The position numbers were made by a program, and so were the translations under genes. This document shows positions 6,575-6,606 of a stretch of 6,606 nt of DNA, one piece after another. Origin of the DNA: Bacteroidota bacterium. GTDB lineage: Bacteria; Bacteroidota; Bacteroidia; Chitinophagales; Chitinophagaceae. The stretch is from assembly GCA_023436685.1 (NCBI GenBank), contig JAEZIL010000327.1, positions 1 to 6,606 on the forward strand, in the 5' to 3' direction. Within the stretch, counting starts at the first letter, position 1. Each line of letters begins with the position of its first letter. Under the pieces are notes generated by a model that saw only the letters and a program-made list of their open reading frames with translations, was not told the DNA's origin and ran no database searches.

Positions 6575-6606
6575 GGCCCTGTAGTTCAATGGATAGAATA
6601 GAAGTT
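6575..6606 (+). tRNA. 5' part of a tRNA, probably tRNA-Arg (cut by the window end)
   Basis: The visible 32 positions fit tRNA numbering: acceptor strand GGCCCTG (6575-6581), T8 A9, D-stem GTTC/GAAT, D-loop AATGGATA with invariant G18 G19 and A14/A21, A26, then anticodon 5' strand GAAGT and T32. The window ends one base before U33, so the anticodon is not visible. A at position 20 in the D-loop is the classic arginine identity base, and the D-arm resembles bacterial tRNA-Arg genes as I remember them, hence the tentative Arg call. It is preceded by a dedicated promoter. Confidence 0.8.

Noticed and set aside
1..6606. Search for CRISPR, insertion sequences, phage, toxin-antitoxin or defence genes.
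   Set aside because: No regular repeat-spacer arrays, transposase motifs, inverted terminal repeats or recognisable defence domains were seen on either strand.

Overview
The window looks like chromosomal DNA from a Bacteroidota (Bacteroidetes) bacterium, most likely a Chitinophagales/Chitinophagaceae-type lineage. The evidence is AT-rich sequence, two proteins ending in a type IX secretion (T9SS/Por) C-terminal sorting domain, a GldD lipoprotein, and promoter elements of the Bacteroidota form TTG-N19-TAnnTTTG instead of TTGACA/TATAAT. The family-level placement is inference.

Layout, left to right. (1) 1-160: the last 52 codons of a T9SS cargo protein on +, followed by an intrinsic terminator. 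(2) 294-2549 (+): a 751-aa secreted protein with about ten FG-GAP/VCBS calcium-loop repeats and a T9SS sorting domain that closely resembles the tail of the upstream partial gene, so the two are probably tandem paralogues. (3) 2561-2604: a perfect 20-bp stem terminator shared by convergent transcription units. (4) 2613-5800 (-): a compact probable operon, read right to left, of a DUF3467 protein, guaA (GMP synthase) and a secreted type-1 periplasmic-binding-fold protein; the gaps are 24 and 17 nt. (5) 5801-5931: a divergent intergenic region with a TAnnTTTG -7 element facing each way. (6) 5932-6522 (+): gldD, a gliding/T9SS lipoprotein. (7) 6525-6606: a well-formed promoter and the first 32 positions of a tRNA, probably tRNA-Arg, cut by the window edge.

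How the genes relate. gldD belongs to the gliding/T9SS gene set, and the two left-hand genes encode T9SS substrates, so both ends relate to the same export system without being an operon. The middle operon is mostly housekeeping (purine synthesis) with two poorly characterised partners. I see no phage, insertion sequence, CRISPR array, toxin-antitoxin or defence genes. I do not see strong evidence for a new system. The points most worth a second look are the tandem T9SS cargo paralogues, the guaA-linked binding protein, the nearly leaderless gldD promoter and the tRNA promoter that begins 2 nt after the gldD stop codon.
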